Numbered from the stretch's first letter, positions 1 through 6,989 are shown. The stretch is DNA of 12,112 nt from an uncultured delta proteobacterium (GCA_903912275.1 CAIWGR010000512.1:1-12112), one strand, 5' to 3'. Made by a program: numbers and translations. Notes: generated from the sequence alone by a model not told the origin.

Positions 1-852
1 GCCTGCTCCTCCTCCAAGGAGAGCGCGAGCGCGGCGGACGCAGGCACCGGGAGCGGGCAAGACACCTCCGCCGGCTCGGGCGATGCAGAGGGCTCCGGCT
101 CCGGCGCGACCGATACAGGCCCTGCCGACACCGGCGCATCGGCCTGCGAACTCACGCTGCCGCCAGCAACAGGAACGGACTGCGACTGCCTCGGCGCAAC
201 CCGCGACTTTCCGCTGAACGCCACAGGGCCGCTCACCTGCACCTGCACCTCCCGCGGCTGGACCTGCGCGGCCGTCGAGCCCGACCCCGACACCACGGCA
301 GACGACACCACCGCCGACACCACGGCTGATGACACGACTGCTGACACCACCGTGGATGACACCACCGTCGACACAACCGTGGATGACACCACCCCCGACA
401 CAACCGTGGATGACACCACCCCCGACACCACGCTTGCTGGCCTCTGTGAGGCGGGTGGTGGCGTCTGCCTCGGCATGGGCGGCGAATGCGAGACGGTGGG
501 TGGCACCTCCTACCCGGCCGGGAACAGCCAGTGTGTCTTTACCGGCGAGCTCGGCACGTGCTGCATCCCGCCCGCAGTACAGCCGACGGGTGATACCTGC
601 GCCGACCGCGGCGGCGTCTGTGCCCCCATCGCCGGCTGCAATTTCACCAACAGCTCCTTCGCCCCCACCCCAACGCCAAGCTGCTCACGATTCAACCCCG
701 GAATCGTCTGCTGCGTGCCCAACTCGGTCTGCGGCGAAGAGACCATGCGCTGCTGCGACGCGACGACCTCCTTCCGCCCTGCCTGCGACCGCGGGCAGTG
801 GATCTGCACCATCGACGGCACCACCATGCTGCCGATCTCCGAGTGCCCCTAG
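1..852 (+). CDS. Partial Cys-rich lipoprotein with two clip-like six-cysteine modules (5' end missing)
   Basis: The frame is open from base 1 and ends at TAG 850-852. The first two codons read Ala-Cys followed by a Ser/Lys/Glu/Ala-rich stretch, which fits a lipobox cut exactly at the window edge; the signal peptide lies outside, so lipoprotein status is inferred. In order: an acidic Asp/Ser/Gly/Thr linker (about 1-140), a Cys-rich block with CDC and CTC pairs (about 145-270), a tandem nonapeptide DTTxDDTTx linker (289-435), two related six-cysteine modules (445-564 and 598-714), and a Cys-rich tail with another CC pair. The modules share the pattern C-x6-C-x5/6-C-x14-C-x8-CC. So many paired cysteines imply an oxidising location, probably the cell surface. 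No enzyme motif is visible. The def start lies only 28 nt downstream, so this gene may lead the operon. Function unknown. Confidence 0.85.
   Translation, partial: ACSSSKESASAADAGTGSGQDTSAGSGDAEGSGSGATDTGPADTGASACELTLPPATGTDCDCLGATRDFPLNATGPLTCTCTSRGWTCAAVEPDPDTTADDTTADTTADDTTADTTVDDTTVDTTVDDTTPDTTVDDTTPDTTLAGLCEAGGGVCLGMGGECETVGGTSYPAGNSQCVFTGELGTCCIPPAVQPTGDTCADRGGVCAPIAGCNFTNSSFAPTPTPSCSRFNPGIVCCVPNSVCGEETMRCCDATTSFRPACDRGQWICTIDGTTMLPISECP
289..435 (+). repeat. 27-bp tandem repeat coding for DTTxDDTTx linker
   Basis: Five in-frame 27-bp units (289-315, 316-342, 343-369, 370-396, 397-423) plus a partial sixth encode the nonapeptide DTTxDDTTx with x = A, V or P. The units are near-identical in DNA, especially the later three, suggesting recent slippage-type expansion. 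The product is a stiff acidic Thr-rich spacer between the N-terminal block and the Cys modules of the lipoprotein. Confidence 0.9.
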
Positions 853-880
853 TCCCTCCACCTCTCGCCCCGCACAAGCC

Positions 881-1462
881 ATGGCGCTCCGAAACGTCGT
901 CCTCTATCCGCATCCTGCGCTCACCACGCCCGCCGAACCCGTCACCGCGTTCGACGAGCAGCTCCATGCCTTCATCGAGGACATGGCCGAGACCATGTAC
1001 CACAGCCGAGGCGTGGGCCTCGCTGCCAACCAAGTCGCGGTTCTGAAGCGGGTCGCACTGGTGGACGTCGCCGAAGAGGGCGAGCCGGCCCGGCGCATCG
1101 AGCTCATCAACCCGCAGGTCGTCGCCGCGAGCGGCAAGGGCCGGCGCGAAGAGGGCTGCCTCTCCTTCCCCAGACTCTACGACAACATCGACCGGGCCAC
1201 CGAGGTCACAGTCCAGTTCGTCAACCGCTTCAACGAGCCGCAGGAAATCTCCGCAACGGGTCTCCTCGCTGTCGCGTTGCAGCACGAAATCGACCACCTC
1301 GACGGCAAGGTCTTCCTCGACCGCATGGGCCCGCTGCAGCGCGCCATGGCGCTCAAGCGCTACCGCAAGCTGATGGAGCGGCGCGCCGAGAACGCCGCTG
1401 CTGCCGCAGGTGAGAAGCGCCTCGAAGGACCGCAGAATCGCCAGCATCCCCGCAACGGCTGA
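881..1462 (+). CDS. def: Peptide deformylase
   Basis: Removes the formyl group from the N-terminal methionine of new proteins in the cytoplasm. From ATG 881 the product is 193 aa. All three family motifs are present: GVGLAANQ (residues 44-51), EGCLS (91-95) and HEIDH (135-139). Cys93, His135 and His139 would bind the metal and Glu136 is the catalytic acid. The EGCLS form is that of bacterial type 1 enzymes. An Ala-rich, basic tail of about 20 residues follows the conserved fold, making it slightly longer than the usual ~170 aa. The frame is open upstream to 329, but that part is a shadow of the lipoprotein gene; ATG 881 begins the conserved MALRNVVLYP segment. No clear Shine-Dalgarno precedes it. 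fmt follows after 2 nt, the classical def-fmt pair that pairs formylation with deformylation. Confidence 0.97.
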   Translation: MALRNVVLYPHPALTTPAEPVTAFDEQLHAFIEDMAETMYHSRGVGLAANQVAVLKRVALVDVAEEGEPARRIELINPQVVAASGKGRREEGCLSFPRLYDNIDRATEVTVQFVNRFNEPQEISATGLLAVALQHEIDHLDGKVFLDRMGPLQRAMALKRYRKLMERRAENAAAAAGEKRLEGPQNRQHPRNG

Positions 1463-1464
1463 AC

Positions 1465-2418
1465 ATGACCGCAAAGATTGTCTTCATGGGCACGGCAGCC
1501 TTCTCGGTCCCTGCGCTGCGCATGCTGGCCGCCCGCACCGATGTGACCGTCTCGCTCGTTATCTCGCAGCCGAGCCGCGCTGCCGGGCGGGGCAAGCAGC
1601 CGACGCCGCCGCCGGTTGCCGCCGCAGCGCTCGAACTCGGCCTCCGACTCGAGCAGCCCGAATCGCTCAAGAGCGATGAGGTCCACGCGCTGCTCGCTGC
1701 CGAAGAGGCCGACCTCTTCGTTGTCGCAGCCTATGGGCAGATCCTCCGTCAGCGCACGCTCGACCTTCCCCGCCGCGGCTGCGTCAACATCCACGGCTCC
1801 CTGCTCCCACGGTGGCGCGGCGCAGCCCCCATCTCCTGGAGTATCGCCGCCGGCGACGCGACCACGGGCGTCGCGATCATGCAGATGGAGCGCGGCCTCG
1901 ACACCGGCCCCGTCTTCGCACAGCGCCCGCTCATGATTGGCGACACAGAGACCGCCGGAGAGCTCCACGACCGCCTTGCCGCCCTCGGCGCCGACCTGCT
2001 CTGCGACCTGTTGCCCGGCATCCTCGACGGCAGTGCGGCAGCAGCGCCGCAGCCCGCGCGCGGCGCCACCTACGCCCGCATGCTGACCCGCGCCGACCGC
2101 ACCATCCCCTTCGCGCAGCGGGCCTCCTCGGTCGCGGACTGGATCAACGGCATGACGCCCTGGCCGGGCGCTGCAGCCCTGGTGGAGGGCGAGCTGGTGC
2201 TGCTCTGCCGCGCGCGGCCGGTCGATGGAACACACGCGCTGGAGGCAGGTCAGGTGGTCGCGGCCGATGCGCGTAGCGGCCTCTTCCTTGCAGCCGGCGA
2301 CGGCACGGTCCTCGAGGTCCTGGAACTGCAGCGGGCGGGCAAGCGGGTGATGCCGGCCAAGGTGGTACTCAATGGCTGGTGCCCCGCGACGGGAACGCGC
2401 TTCGAGCCGGTCGCTTGA
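1465..2418 (+). CDS. fmt: Methionyl-tRNA formyltransferase
   Basis: Transfers a formyl group from 10-formyl-tetrahydrofolate to Met-tRNA(fMet) for translation initiation. The product is 317 aa, the usual length. The N-terminal hydrolase-fold domain shows the catalytic Asn108 and His110 in CVNIHGSLLPRWRGAAPI, and Asp146 in MERGLDTGPV, the same Asn-His-Asp set known from E. coli Fmt. The C-terminal tRNA-binding domain is recognisable from WINGMTPWPGA and the AKVVLNGW end. The start ATG 1465 lies 2 nt after the def stop and gives the expected MTAKIVFMGTAAFSVPAL N-terminus. No strong Shine-Dalgarno is visible, so translation probably depends on coupling to def. The stop TGA (2416-2418) overlaps a TTG start of the next gene. 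Confidence 0.97.
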   Translation: MTAKIVFMGTAAFSVPALRMLAARTDVTVSLVISQPSRAAGRGKQPTPPPVAAAALELGLRLEQPESLKSDEVHALLAAEEADLFVVAAYGQILRQRTLDLPRRGCVNIHGSLLPRWRGAAPISWSIAAGDATTGVAIMQMERGLDTGPVFAQRPLMIGDTETAGELHDRLAALGADLLCDLLPGILDGSAAAAPQPARGATYARMLTRADRTIPFAQRASSVADWINGMTPWPGAAALVEGELVLLCRARPVDGTHALEAGQVVAADARSGLFLAAGDGTVLEVLELQRAGKRVMPAKVVLNGWCPATGTRFEPVA

Positions 2419-3116
2419 CCCAAACCACCCCCTCATACGAAAGCATCCTGGTTGGCCTCGGCCCCTCCGTTGTCTGCGGTATGGGCCACGGCCTGACGCT
2501 CCCTCTGGCAGTGGAGCCGCAGCCCGCCTCTCTCGCTGCACCCGTCGCCGACGAAGCGGGGATGGCAGCGCTCTCCGCCACGCTGGGCGCGCTCGAGGCC
2601 GCCGCACAAACTGCGCTGCAGACGGGGCGCGGCGTAACGGTCCTCTGGCCCCATCCACCGGCCCGCTTTTCCACCTTCGCCCTGCCCGACTGGGCGGTGG
2701 CGATCGTGACGCCCGCGCTGCCCGAGGCTGCTTCTGAGGCCTCCGCATTCCTCGGCAAGACCCTGATCGGCAAGGCCGCCGCAACCTTCGCATCGCGCGC
2801 CGTGGCTGTCACGGAGGGGCTCCGTTCCGGCAGCCTCGACCTGCTCCGCTTCGCCCTCGAGGACGGCCCGCTCACCGACCTGCTCGGCGCCGGCATCCCC
2901 GGCCTGCAGCCCGCGCTCGCCGCTGCACGCGACGCCGGCGCGGCCGCCGGCCTCAGCCGCTTTCGGGGGCGTCGCTGCATCGTCGCACTTCACCCCGACG
3001 CCCACAGCGCAGCCGCTGCTGCCGCCGCTGCTGCGGCCCGCTTCGAAGCCCACGCACTCTCCTGCGAGGTCATTCTGACCCGCTTTGCCCGCTGTCAGCC
3101 GGAGCCCCGCTCTTGA
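2415..3116 (+). CDS. Degenerate homoserine-kinase-like (GHMP) protein
   Basis: The 233-aa product resembles homoserine kinase (ThrB) in its C-terminal two thirds (about residues 89-233): a strand like AVAIVTPALP, then LGKTLIGKAAATFASRA, SGSLDLLRFALEDGPLT, IPGLQPALAAARDAGA. The N-terminus keeps an LGP (15-17) where ThrB has ANLGPGFD. It is shorter than the usual ~300 aa, and the ATP-binding GLGSSAA segment is absent. The late GSGPT-type loop is replaced by GLSRFRGRRCIVAL (179-192), and a run of ten alanines follows. It is therefore unlikely to be an active kinase. TTG 2415 overlaps the fmt stop (TTGA), the arrangement used again at rsmB; GTG 2379 is an alternative start inside fmt. The assignment rests on remembered family patterns. 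It could be a pseudoenzyme or a decaying gene, but the frame is intact. Confidence 0.7.
   Translation: MTQTTPSYESILVGLGPSVVCGMGHGLTLPLAVEPQPASLAAPVADEAGMAALSATLGALEAAAQTALQTGRGVTVLWPHPPARFSTFALPDWAVAIVTPALPEAASEASAFLGKTLIGKAAATFASRAVAVTEGLRSGSLDLLRFALEDGPLTDLLGAGIPGLQPALAAARDAGAAAGLSRFRGRRCIVALHPDAHSAAAAAAAAAARFEAHALSCEVILTRFARCQPEPRS
3101..3104 (+). promoter_or_regulatory. Ribosome binding site supporting TTG start of rsmB
   Basis: GGAG lies 8 nt before TTG 3113. It supports the TTG start, which overlaps the upstream stop as TTGA, over any later start. Confidence 0.6.
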
Positions 3117-4453
3117 ACGCCACACCTCCCTCCGCTTCTCCGCCCGAGTCGGCGCGCAGCCTCGCCGCCCGCGTCGTCACCCGCGTGGTCGACGAAGGTG
3201 CCTTCAGCTCCATCACCCTCCGCTACCAGCTCGCCGCCTCGAACCTCGAAGGCCGCGACCGCGGCTTCACCACCGAGCTCGTCTACGGAACCGTTACCTG
3301 GCTCACCCCCATCGACGAGGCCCTCGAGGCCTGGATGACGCAGGGGCTCGCCAGCGTCCCGCCCCTCGCCCGCGCCGTCCTCCGCGTGGCCACCTACGAG
3401 CTCCTCCGCCCCAACCGGCCCGGCGCGGCGCACGCTGTCGTCGATGCTGCTGTCTCCCAGATGCATGCCATCGGACTCGGCCGCATCTCCGGTCTGACCA
3501 ACGCGGTGCTCCGCAAGATTGCCCGCTTCGGCGCCCCCTTCGCCGCACATCCCGACGCCTCATCGGCTGCGACGCTCGCCACCTCCGGTTCGCTTCCCCT
3601 CTGGATTGCAGAACGGCTGCTCGCCGCCCGCGGCCCCGAAGGAGCCGCCGCCGCGATGGCCGCCTGGAACGGCAGCTCTGCCACCCATCTCCGGCTCCGC
3701 ACGCCCCTCACCGACGCGCTCCGTGAGACCTTCGCCGCCGAAGGAATCGAACCCCACCGCTCGGTGCCGGGCTGCTTCGTCATGCGCTCGGGCAGCGCCA
3801 TCAAGGTGGCCCTGCAGCTCGGCGACGACGTCGCGGTGCAGGATGCCGGCGCGCAGTGGATTGGGCTCGTCGCCGCAGAAGGCCTACCCGCAGCCGCGCG
3901 CATCTGGGACGTCTGCGCCGGCCTCGGCAGCAAGGCGCTCCACCTCGCCGAACTCCTCCCCGAGGCGCAGGTGCTGGCCACCGACCTGCATGCCCACAAG
4001 CTCAATGCCGCGCGCAAGGCCGCCGGCACCCTGCCAGGCCTCCGCTTCCTGCAGGCCGATGCAACCGCCGGCCCGCCGGCCGACAGTGCGGGCCCCTTCG
4101 ACCTCATCCTGCTCGACGCCCCCTGCTCCGGACTCGGCACCATCGGTCGCCACCCCGAGGTACGCTGGCGGCGCACGCCCGAAGACCTCACCGCAACCTC
4201 CACCCTCCAGCGCCGCCTGCTCGAGACCTCGGCGCCCCACCTCGCGGTGGGCGGACGCCTGGTCTACGCCGTCTGCAGCTGGGCACCCGAAGAGGGTCGA
4301 GAGGTCATCCGCGACCTCCTCGCCCGCCACGCCGAGTTCGCCGAGGAGCCGCTCCCGGGTGAGTCCGCACAGGAGCTCCCGGGCCGCCTCCTCTTCCCCG
4401 ACACCGACGACACCGACGGGTTTTTCGTGGCCCGCCTCCGGCGCCTTTGCTAG
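3113..4453 (+). CDS. rsmB: 16S rRNA (cytosine(967)-C(5))-methyltransferase RsmB-like
   Basis: Predicted to methylate C5 of a 16S rRNA cytosine with S-adenosylmethionine. The 446-aa product has an N-terminal NusB-like RNA-binding domain (about 13-140: SLAARVVTRVVDEGAF, TTELVYGTVTW, LTNAVLRKIAR) and a C-terminal Rossmann methyltransferase domain (about 240-446). Motif IV is DAPCSGLGTIGRHPEVRWRR with Cys338; motif VI is VYAVCSWAPEEG with Cys388. The 50-residue gap equals that between Cys325 and Cys375 of E. coli RsmB. The SAM-binding motif I is unusual: DVCAGLGSK (266-274) where the family has D(L/M)CAAPGGK. The TTG start overlaps the upstream stop by 4 nt. Position in a def-fmt-rsmB-rpe order, conserved across many bacteria, supports the call. 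The exact target base is inferred from the family. Confidence 0.93.
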   Translation: MNATPPSASPPESARSLAARVVTRVVDEGAFSSITLRYQLAASNLEGRDRGFTTELVYGTVTWLTPIDEALEAWMTQGLASVPPLARAVLRVATYELLRPNRPGAAHAVVDAAVSQMHAIGLGRISGLTNAVLRKIARFGAPFAAHPDASSAATLATSGSLPLWIAERLLAARGPEGAAAAMAAWNGSSATHLRLRTPLTDALRETFAAEGIEPHRSVPGCFVMRSGSAIKVALQLGDDVAVQDAGAQWIGLVAAEGLPAAARIWDVCAGLGSKALHLAELLPEAQVLATDLHAHKLNAARKAAGTLPGLRFLQADATAGPPADSAGPFDLILLDAPCSGLGTIGRHPEVRWRRTPEDLTATSTLQRRLLETSAPHLAVGGRLVYAVCSWAPEEGREVIRDLLARHAEFAEEPLPGESAQELPGRLLFPDTDDTDGFFVARLRRLC

Positions 4454-4475
4454 TCGAAACGCGCGCTGCACATAC

Positions 4476-4479
4476 GGAG
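4476..4479 (+). promoter_or_regulatory. Ribosome binding site of rpe
   Basis: GGAG sits 6 nt before ATG 4486. It selects this start over the upstream TTG 4447, which would overlap rsmB and add 13 residues not expected in the family. Confidence 0.7.
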
Positions 4480-4485
4480 ACCGAG

Positions 4486-5181
4486 ATGCCGATCGCCAGA
4501 CCCCTGCCGGGCCAGACCCTCATCGCCCCTTCGCTGCTTTCAGCCAACTTCGCCCGCCTCGGGGAGGATGTGGAAAAGGTCACCGCCGCTGGCGCCGACT
4601 GGCTCCATGTGGACGTGATGGATGGCCGCTTCGTGCCCAACATCACCATCGGCCAGCCCGTCGTCGCGGCGCTCAAGAAGGTGGCGCGGGTGCCGCTCGA
4701 TGTGCACCTCATGATCGTGGAGCCGGAGCGCTACATCGACAGCTTCATCGACGCCGGCGCCGAGGTTGTGACGGTCCATGTTGAGGCCTCGACCCACCTC
4801 CATCGGACGCTGCAGGCCATCCGGGCGCGGGGCGTGCTCGCAGGCGTTTCGCTCAACCCGCACACGCCGCCCGAGGCGGTCGAATGGGTGCTCGATAGCT
4901 GCGACCTGGTGCTCGTCATGAGCGTCAATCCGGGCTTCGGCGGCCAGTCTTTCATTCCCTCCGCGCTGCGGAAGATGGAGTGGTTCGCCAACCATGCCTC
5001 GCGCCACAACCTCGACTACATCATCGAGGTCGACGGCGGCGTGAACACCGACAACATCGCAAGCATCGCCGCTGCGGGCGCCTCGGTCTGTGTGGCCGGA
5101 AACGCCGTCTTCAGCACCCCCGACTGGGGTGCCACCATTGACCTCCTCAAGCAGCGCGCCGCTGGCGGCAAGGTGAAGTAA
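4486..5181 (+). CDS. rpe: Ribulose-phosphate 3-epimerase
   Basis: Interconverts ribulose 5-phosphate and xylulose 5-phosphate in the pentose phosphate pathway. The product is 231 aa, close to the typical 220-225, with the full TIM-barrel signature: IAPSLLSANFARL, HVDVMDGRFVPN, DVHLMIVEP, HVEAS, NPHTP, VLVMSVNPGFGGQSF and VDGGV. The metal ligands are His41, Asp43, His74 and Asp183, with Asp43 and Asp183 as the acid/base pair. GNAVF near the C-terminus is the usual phosphate-binding segment. ATG 4486 is preferred because of its Shine-Dalgarno. The gene begins 32 nt after the rsmB stop; the next start codon follows its own stop by one base. Confidence 0.96.
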   Translation: MPIARPLPGQTLIAPSLLSANFARLGEDVEKVTAAGADWLHVDVMDGRFVPNITIGQPVVAALKKVARVPLDVHLMIVEPERYIDSFIDAGAEVVTVHVEASTHLHRTLQAIRARGVLAGVSLNPHTPPEAVEWVLDSCDLVLVMSVNPGFGGQSFIPSALRKMEWFANHASRHNLDYIIEVDGGVNTDNIASIAAAGASVCVAGNAVFSTPDWGATIDLLKQRAAGGKVK

Positions 5182-5182
5182 G

Positions 5183-6166
5183 ATGAAGTTCGCAACCCGC
5201 AAGAACGGAACCCGCGACGGCGAGCTCCTGCTCATCTCCTCCGACGCCAGCAGCGCCCTCTCGCTCGCTGCGCTTGCACCCAACCTGCAGGCGCTCCTCG
5301 ACCACTGGGAGGCCCTTCTGCCCCATGTGCGTGAGAAGGCCGCAGCGCTCGAGGCCGGCGATGCCAACGCGATCGCGACCCCCTGGTCGGAGCTGCACTC
5401 GCCCCTGCCCCGCGCCTACGAATGGGTCGACGGCAGCGCCTTCATTCACCATGTGAAGCTGGTCCGCCGCGCCCGCAAGGCCGAGCTGCCCCCCACCCTC
5501 AACACCGACCCGCTCGTCTACCAGGGCGGAAGCGGCGTCTTCCTCGCCCCCACCGATCCCATCACCTTTCCCACGGACGCCTCGGGCATCGATTTCGAGT
5601 CGGAGGTCGCCATCATACTCGGCGACGTCCCGCGCGGCACCAAGGCCAGCGAGGTCGCGCCCTATGTGCGGCTCGTGATGCTGGTCAACGACACCACCCT
5701 GCGCAACCTCATCCCCGATGAGCTCGCCAAGGGCTTCGGCTTCTTCGTCTCCAAACCCTCCACCACCTTCTCGCCCCTGGCACTCACCCCCGACGAACTC
5801 GGCGACGCCTGGTCGGGCGGAAGGCTCCACCTGCCCCTCCGCACCACGCTCAACGGGACCCTCTTCGGCGACCCGAATGCCGGCCCGGAGATGCACTTCA
5901 GCTTCTTCGAACTCGTCGAGCACATCTGCCGCACCCGCGCCCTCACCGCCGGTACCATCATTGGCAGCGGCACCATCTCGAACGAAGACCCTGCCCGAGG
6001 CTCCAGCTGCATCGTCGAGCGGCGCACGCTGGAGACGCTCGCCGACGGCGCGCCCAAGACCCCCTACATGACCTTCGGCGACAGCGTCGAAATCGCCATG
6101 TTCGACACGGCCGGCCGCAACCTCTTCGGCACCATCTCGCAGACCGTTGTGAAGAGCGACCGATGA
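5183..6166 (+). CDS. fahA: Fumarylacetoacetate hydrolase family protein (probable fumarylacetoacetase)
   Basis: Probably cleaves fumarylacetoacetate to fumarate and acetoacetate, the last step of tyrosine/homogentisate degradation. The 327-aa product matches the ~328-aa bacterial form found next to maiA. It has an N-terminal region (1-105) with the family-like SPLPRAYEWVDGSAFIHHV, then the FAH fold with YQGGSGVFLAP, IDFESEVAIILGDVP (Glu139 and Glu141 as metal ligands), LVNDTTLR (Asp170 as third ligand), ELAKGFGFFVSKPSTTFSP and GTIIGSGTISN. The N-terminal MKFATRKNGTRDGELLL is also typical. AAGGTG lies 7 nt before the ATG, and the gap to rpe is one base. Its stop overlaps the maiA start as ATGA, so the two are probably translated together, which supports a fumarylacetoacetase over another FAH-family role. 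Confidence 0.88.
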   Translation: MKFATRKNGTRDGELLLISSDASSALSLAALAPNLQALLDHWEALLPHVREKAAALEAGDANAIATPWSELHSPLPRAYEWVDGSAFIHHVKLVRRARKAELPPTLNTDPLVYQGGSGVFLAPTDPITFPTDASGIDFESEVAIILGDVPRGTKASEVAPYVRLVMLVNDTTLRNLIPDELAKGFGFFVSKPSTTFSPLALTPDELGDAWSGGRLHLPLRTTLNGTLFGDPNAGPEMHFSFFELVEHICRTRALTAGTIIGSGTISNEDPARGSSCIVERRTLETLADGAPKTPYMTFGDSVEIAMFDTAGRNLFGTISQTVVKSDR

Positions 6167-6816
6167 ACGACGCCCGCCCCATCCTCTACAGCTACTTCCG
6201 CTCGTCGGCCTCCTACCGCGTCCGCATCGGGCTGGCCCTCAAAGGCATCGACTACGACTACAGGGCAGTCCACCTCGTCGAAGGCGGAGGCGCGCAATAC
6301 AAGCCCGACTACGCAGCCGTGAACCCCATGCACGAGGTGCCGAGCCTGCTTATCGACGGGCATGTGCTGTCACAGTCGCTCCCCATCCTGGAGTACCTCG
6401 ACGAGACCCGTCCCACGCCGCCGCTGCTCCCCGCCGACGCCTATGGGCGGGCCAAGGCGCGGCAGATCGCTGAGTGCGTGAACGCCTCGATTCAGCCGCT
6501 GCAAAACCTCCGCGTACTCAAGAAGCTCGAGACCGACTTTGGCGCGGTCGAAGAGACGCGTCGCAGCTGGGTCGCCCACTTCATCCACACCGGCTTTCGA
6601 GGCATCGAGGCCATCCTGCGCGACACGGCTGGAACCTTCGCCGTCGGCGATGCAGTGACCCTCGCCGACATCTGCCTCGTGCCGCAGGTCTTCGCCTCGG
6701 TCCGGTTTGGTGTCACGCTCGAGGACTACCCCACGCTCGCGGCCGTAGCGGCCCGTGCCGGCGCCCTCCCCGCCTTTGAGGCGGCCCATCCCTCGCGCCA
6801 GCCCGACGCGCAGTAG
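6163..6816 (+). CDS. maiA: Maleylacetoacetate isomerase (zeta-class glutathione transferase)
   Basis: Isomerises maleylacetoacetate to fumarylacetoacetate using glutathione; the product feeds the enzyme of the preceding gene. The 217-aa product has the zeta-GST N-terminal thioredoxin-like domain with SSASYRVRIGLALKGI (Ser14, Ser15, Ser17 in the position of the catalytic SSCS motif; Ala16 is common in bacterial members), NPMHEVPSLLIDG and SLPILEYLDETRP. The helical C-terminal domain contains ASIQPLQNLRVLKKL and TLADICLVPQVFASVRFG, both characteristic of MaiA. It starts within the stop of fahA (ATGA). It is the last gene of the operon-like run; a tRNA gene with its own promoter follows. Confidence 0.95.
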   Translation: MNDARPILYSYFRSSASYRVRIGLALKGIDYDYRAVHLVEGGGAQYKPDYAAVNPMHEVPSLLIDGHVLSQSLPILEYLDETRPTPPLLPADAYGRAKARQIAECVNASIQPLQNLRVLKKLETDFGAVEETRRSWVAHFIHTGFRGIEAILRDTAGTFAVGDAVTLADICLVPQVFASVRFGVTLEDYPTLAAVAARAGALPAFEAAHPSRQPDAQ

Positions 6817-6834
6817 CGGGCCCGCACTCCGGCG

Positions 6835-6863
6835 TTGACGGGCCCATCGGTTCCGTCTAGAGG
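6835..6863 (+). promoter_or_regulatory. Likely sigma-70 promoter of tRNA-Pro
   Basis: TTGACG (6835-6840) and TAGAGG (6858-6863) are 17 bp apart, a good -35/-10 arrangement in an otherwise GC-rich gap. Transcription would begin near 6870, about 25 nt before the tRNA. Confidence 0.55.
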
Positions 6864-6895
6864 CGTCTCCCTCCGCTTCGCGCGGGGCATCCAAT

Positions 6896-6969
6896 CGGGG
6901 TGTAGCGCAGCCTGGTAGCGCGTCTGCTTCGGGAGCAGAAAGTCGCAGGTTCGAATCCTGTCACCCCGA
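6896..6969 (+). tRNA. tRNA-Pro (anticodon CGG)
   Basis: A complete cloverleaf can be drawn. The acceptor stem CGGGGTG pairs perfectly with CACCCCG (6962-6968) and is followed by discriminator A6969. The D-stem is GCGC/GCGC with an AGCCTGGTA loop. The anticodon stem is TCTGC/GCAGA around TTCGGGA, giving anticodon CGG (6930-6932), which reads CCG. The T-stem GCAGG/CCTGT closes a TTCGAAT loop. The CCA end is not encoded, since CTT follows the discriminator. The sequence closely resembles E. coli tRNA-Pro in the D arm and anticodon loop. CCG should be a heavily used proline codon at this base composition. Confidence 0.96.
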
Positions 6970-6989
6970 CTTCCAAAACATCATCTGTA

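Noticed and set aside
329..880. Upstream extension of the def reading frame
   Set aside because: The frame is open but reads Pro/Ser/Ala/Arg low complexity, antagonistic to the well-structured lipoprotein frame. The deformylase fold begins at ATG 881.
1360..2793. 477-codon minus-strand open frame over fmt
   Set aside because: Arg/Gly/Ala-rich composition and lies opposite clear fmt motifs; a GC-bias shadow.
3028..3057. Ten-alanine run in the homoserine-kinase-like gene as a microsatellite
   Set aside because: The codons are mixed (GCA, GCC, GCT, GCG), so it is an Ala-rich helix rather than a simple DNA repeat.
6818..6845. GGGCCC pair right after the maiA stop as a terminator
   Set aside because: A 6-bp stem with a 16-nt loop can form, but each arm is self-complementary, no T run follows, and it overlaps the -35 box of the tRNA promoter.
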